A DNA stretch of 64,000 nt from NCBI RefSeq assembly GCF_002056295.1, contig NZ_CP020100.1, positions 2,069,501 through 2,133,500 of the forward strand. Direction: 5' to 3'. Both the position numbers and the translations under genes were made by a program. Source of the stretch: Halopseudomonas phragmitis. Lineage in GTDB: Bacteria; Pseudomonadota; Gammaproteobacteria; Pseudomonadales; Pseudomonadaceae. The notes under the pieces are model-generated. The model saw only the letters and a list, made by a program, of their open reading frames with translations. It was not told where the DNA came from and searched no databases. This document shows, piece after piece, positions 63,084-64,000 of this stretch (position 1 is the stretch's first letter; each line of letters starts with the position of its first letter).

Positions 63084-64000
63084 ATGGGGTCACAACGACG
63101 TTCGCGCAAGGAAGACGCTTCGGCCTGGACGGTCGCCGACAGCCGTAGTGTCTATGGCATACGTCATTGGGGTGCGGGCTTCTTCAATGTCAATGACAAG
63201 GGCCATGTCCAGGTTACCCCCAGGGGCGAGCAGGGGGCGGCTATCGATCTGCATGAGCTGGTTGGCCAGTTGCGTGACAGCGGTCTGGATCTACCCTTGC
63301 TGGTGCGCTTCCCGGACATTTTGCAGGATCGGGTGCGGCAGTTGACCGGGGCCTTTGACCATAATATTGCCGAACTGGAGTACACCAGCGGCTATACCGC
63401 GCTGTATCCGATCAAGGTCAATCAGCAGGAGGCGGTGGTTGAAAATATTATTGCCACTGAAAATGTCTCCATTGGCCTGGAGGCCGGCTCCAAACCTGAA
63501 CTGATGGCTGTGCTGGCATTGGCACCTAAGGGCGGGACCATTGTTTGCAACGGTTACAAGGATCGCGAATTCATTCACCTGGCATTGATCGGCCAGAAGC
63601 TCGGTCACCGGGTGTTTATCGTGATCGAGAAGGAATCCGAGGTCGAGCTGGTTATTGAAGAGGCTGCCCGGCTTGGGCTGGTGCCGCAGATTGGTCTACG
63701 GGTCCGGCTGTCGTCCCTGGCTTCGAGCAAATGGGCTGATACTGGCGGAGAAAAATCCAAGTTCGGCCTGTCGGCCGCGCAGTTGCTGCGGGTGGTCGAG
63801 CGTTTCCGTGAGGCCGGGCTGCAGGATGGGGTGCGTCTGCTGCATTTCCACATGGGCTCGCAGATTGCCAATCTGGCCGACTACCAGCATGGGTTCCGCG
63901 AGGCGATCCGCTATTTCGGCGAGCTGCGTGGGTTGGGATTGCCGGTTGACCATATCGACGTTGGCGGTGGCCTGGGGGTCGATTACGACGGTACCCACTC
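63084..64000 (+). CDS. speA: Biosynthetic arginine decarboxylase SpeA (3' end outside window)
   Basis: First 305 codons of the PLP-dependent enzyme that makes agmatine for putrescine/spermidine. After an N-terminal lead, [20 protein letters not shown] and [23 protein letters not shown] lysine in [65 protein letters not shown] 63084 follows AAGGGG by nine bases. No stop before the window end; family length is about 630-640 aa, so half is missing. Confidence 0.95.
   Translation, partial: MGSQRRSRKEDASAWTVADSRSVYGIRHWGAGFFNVNDKGHVQVTPRGEQGAAIDLHELVGQLRDSGLDLPLLVRFPDILQDRVRQLTGAFDHNIAELEYTSGYTALYPIKVNQQEAVVENIIATENVSIGLEAGSKPELMAVLALAPKGGTIVCNGYKDREFIHLALIGQKLGHRVFIVIEKESEVELVIEEAARLGLVPQIGLRVRLSSLASSKWADTGGEKSKFGLSAAQLLRVVERFREAGLQDGVRLLHFHMGSQIANLADYQHGFREAIRYFGELRGLGLPVDHIDVGGGLGVDYDGTH

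Overview
The window looks like a chromosomal segment of a marine or halotolerant Pseudomonas-lineage gammaproteobacterium; the Halopseudomonas (P. pertucinogena) group is my best guess. This is an inference from gene content: a Pseudomonas-type flagellar hierarchy (fleQ-fleSR, sigma54 and FliA promoters, an HsbA/HsbR/HptB module between fliJ and fliK), an ectoine operon with its own aspartokinase, a sodium-type PomAB stator, an Mrp antiporter, and PhaG- and RhlG-like proteins. No tRNA, rRNA, CRISPR array, transposase or prophage gene was seen.

Layout. 1-4.6 kb: end of an mrpAB(fused)-C-D-E-F-G Na+/H+ antiporter operon. 4.6-6 kb: two divergent lipoproteins. 6-10.9 kb (minus): braC-livHMGF branched-chain amino acid importer. 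11.1 kb: DUF2288 protein. 11.5-14.8 kb (minus): phnD-phnC-phnE-phnE type oxyanion ABC importer without phosphonate catabolism genes. 15-19.8 kb: hydroxypyruvate isomerase family protein, a periplasmic binding-protein/Cache fusion with a small lipoprotein, an SDR and a PhaG-like protein. 20.2-48.7 kb (plus): four tandem flagellin genes, flaG, fliD, two fliS paralogues, a FliT-like gene, fleQ, fleS, fleR, fliEFGHIJ, the STAS/phosphatase/Hpt module, fliK, fliLMNOPQR and flhB. 48.8-50.5 kb (minus): pomA-pomB. 50.6-53.3 kb: SIMPL protein, then a Zur-box-controlled COG0523 metallochaperone with DUF1826. 53.5-57.8 kb: two alpha/beta hydrolases, a CPA2 antiporter and an overlapping convergent PII-like gene. 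57.9-61.8 kb (minus): ectABC-ask. 62-64 kb: RhlG-like reductase and the start of speA.

How it fits together. FleQ with sigma54 should drive fleSR, fliD, fliE-J, fliK and fliL-flhB: a TGGC-N-TTGC element lies before each of these units. FliA should drive the flagellins and the second fliS: near-consensus TAAA-N14/15-GCCGATA elements are present. Several loci concern sodium and osmotic balance: Mrp antiporter, PomAB stator, CPA2 antiporter and ectoine synthesis.

The least explained signals are: a shared, structurally compensated hairpin in the leaders of all four flagellin mRNAs; DUF1826 carrying what reads as an HxD...H...R Fe(II)/2-oxoglutarate oxygenase signature inside a Zur-controlled operon; a 148-bp MITE-like palindrome that supplies the last codons of hsbR; a soluble binding-protein/Cache fusion coupled to a lipoprotein; a PII-like gene overlapping an antiporter tail to tail; and paired palindromes with identical 22-nt spacing at two distant sites.
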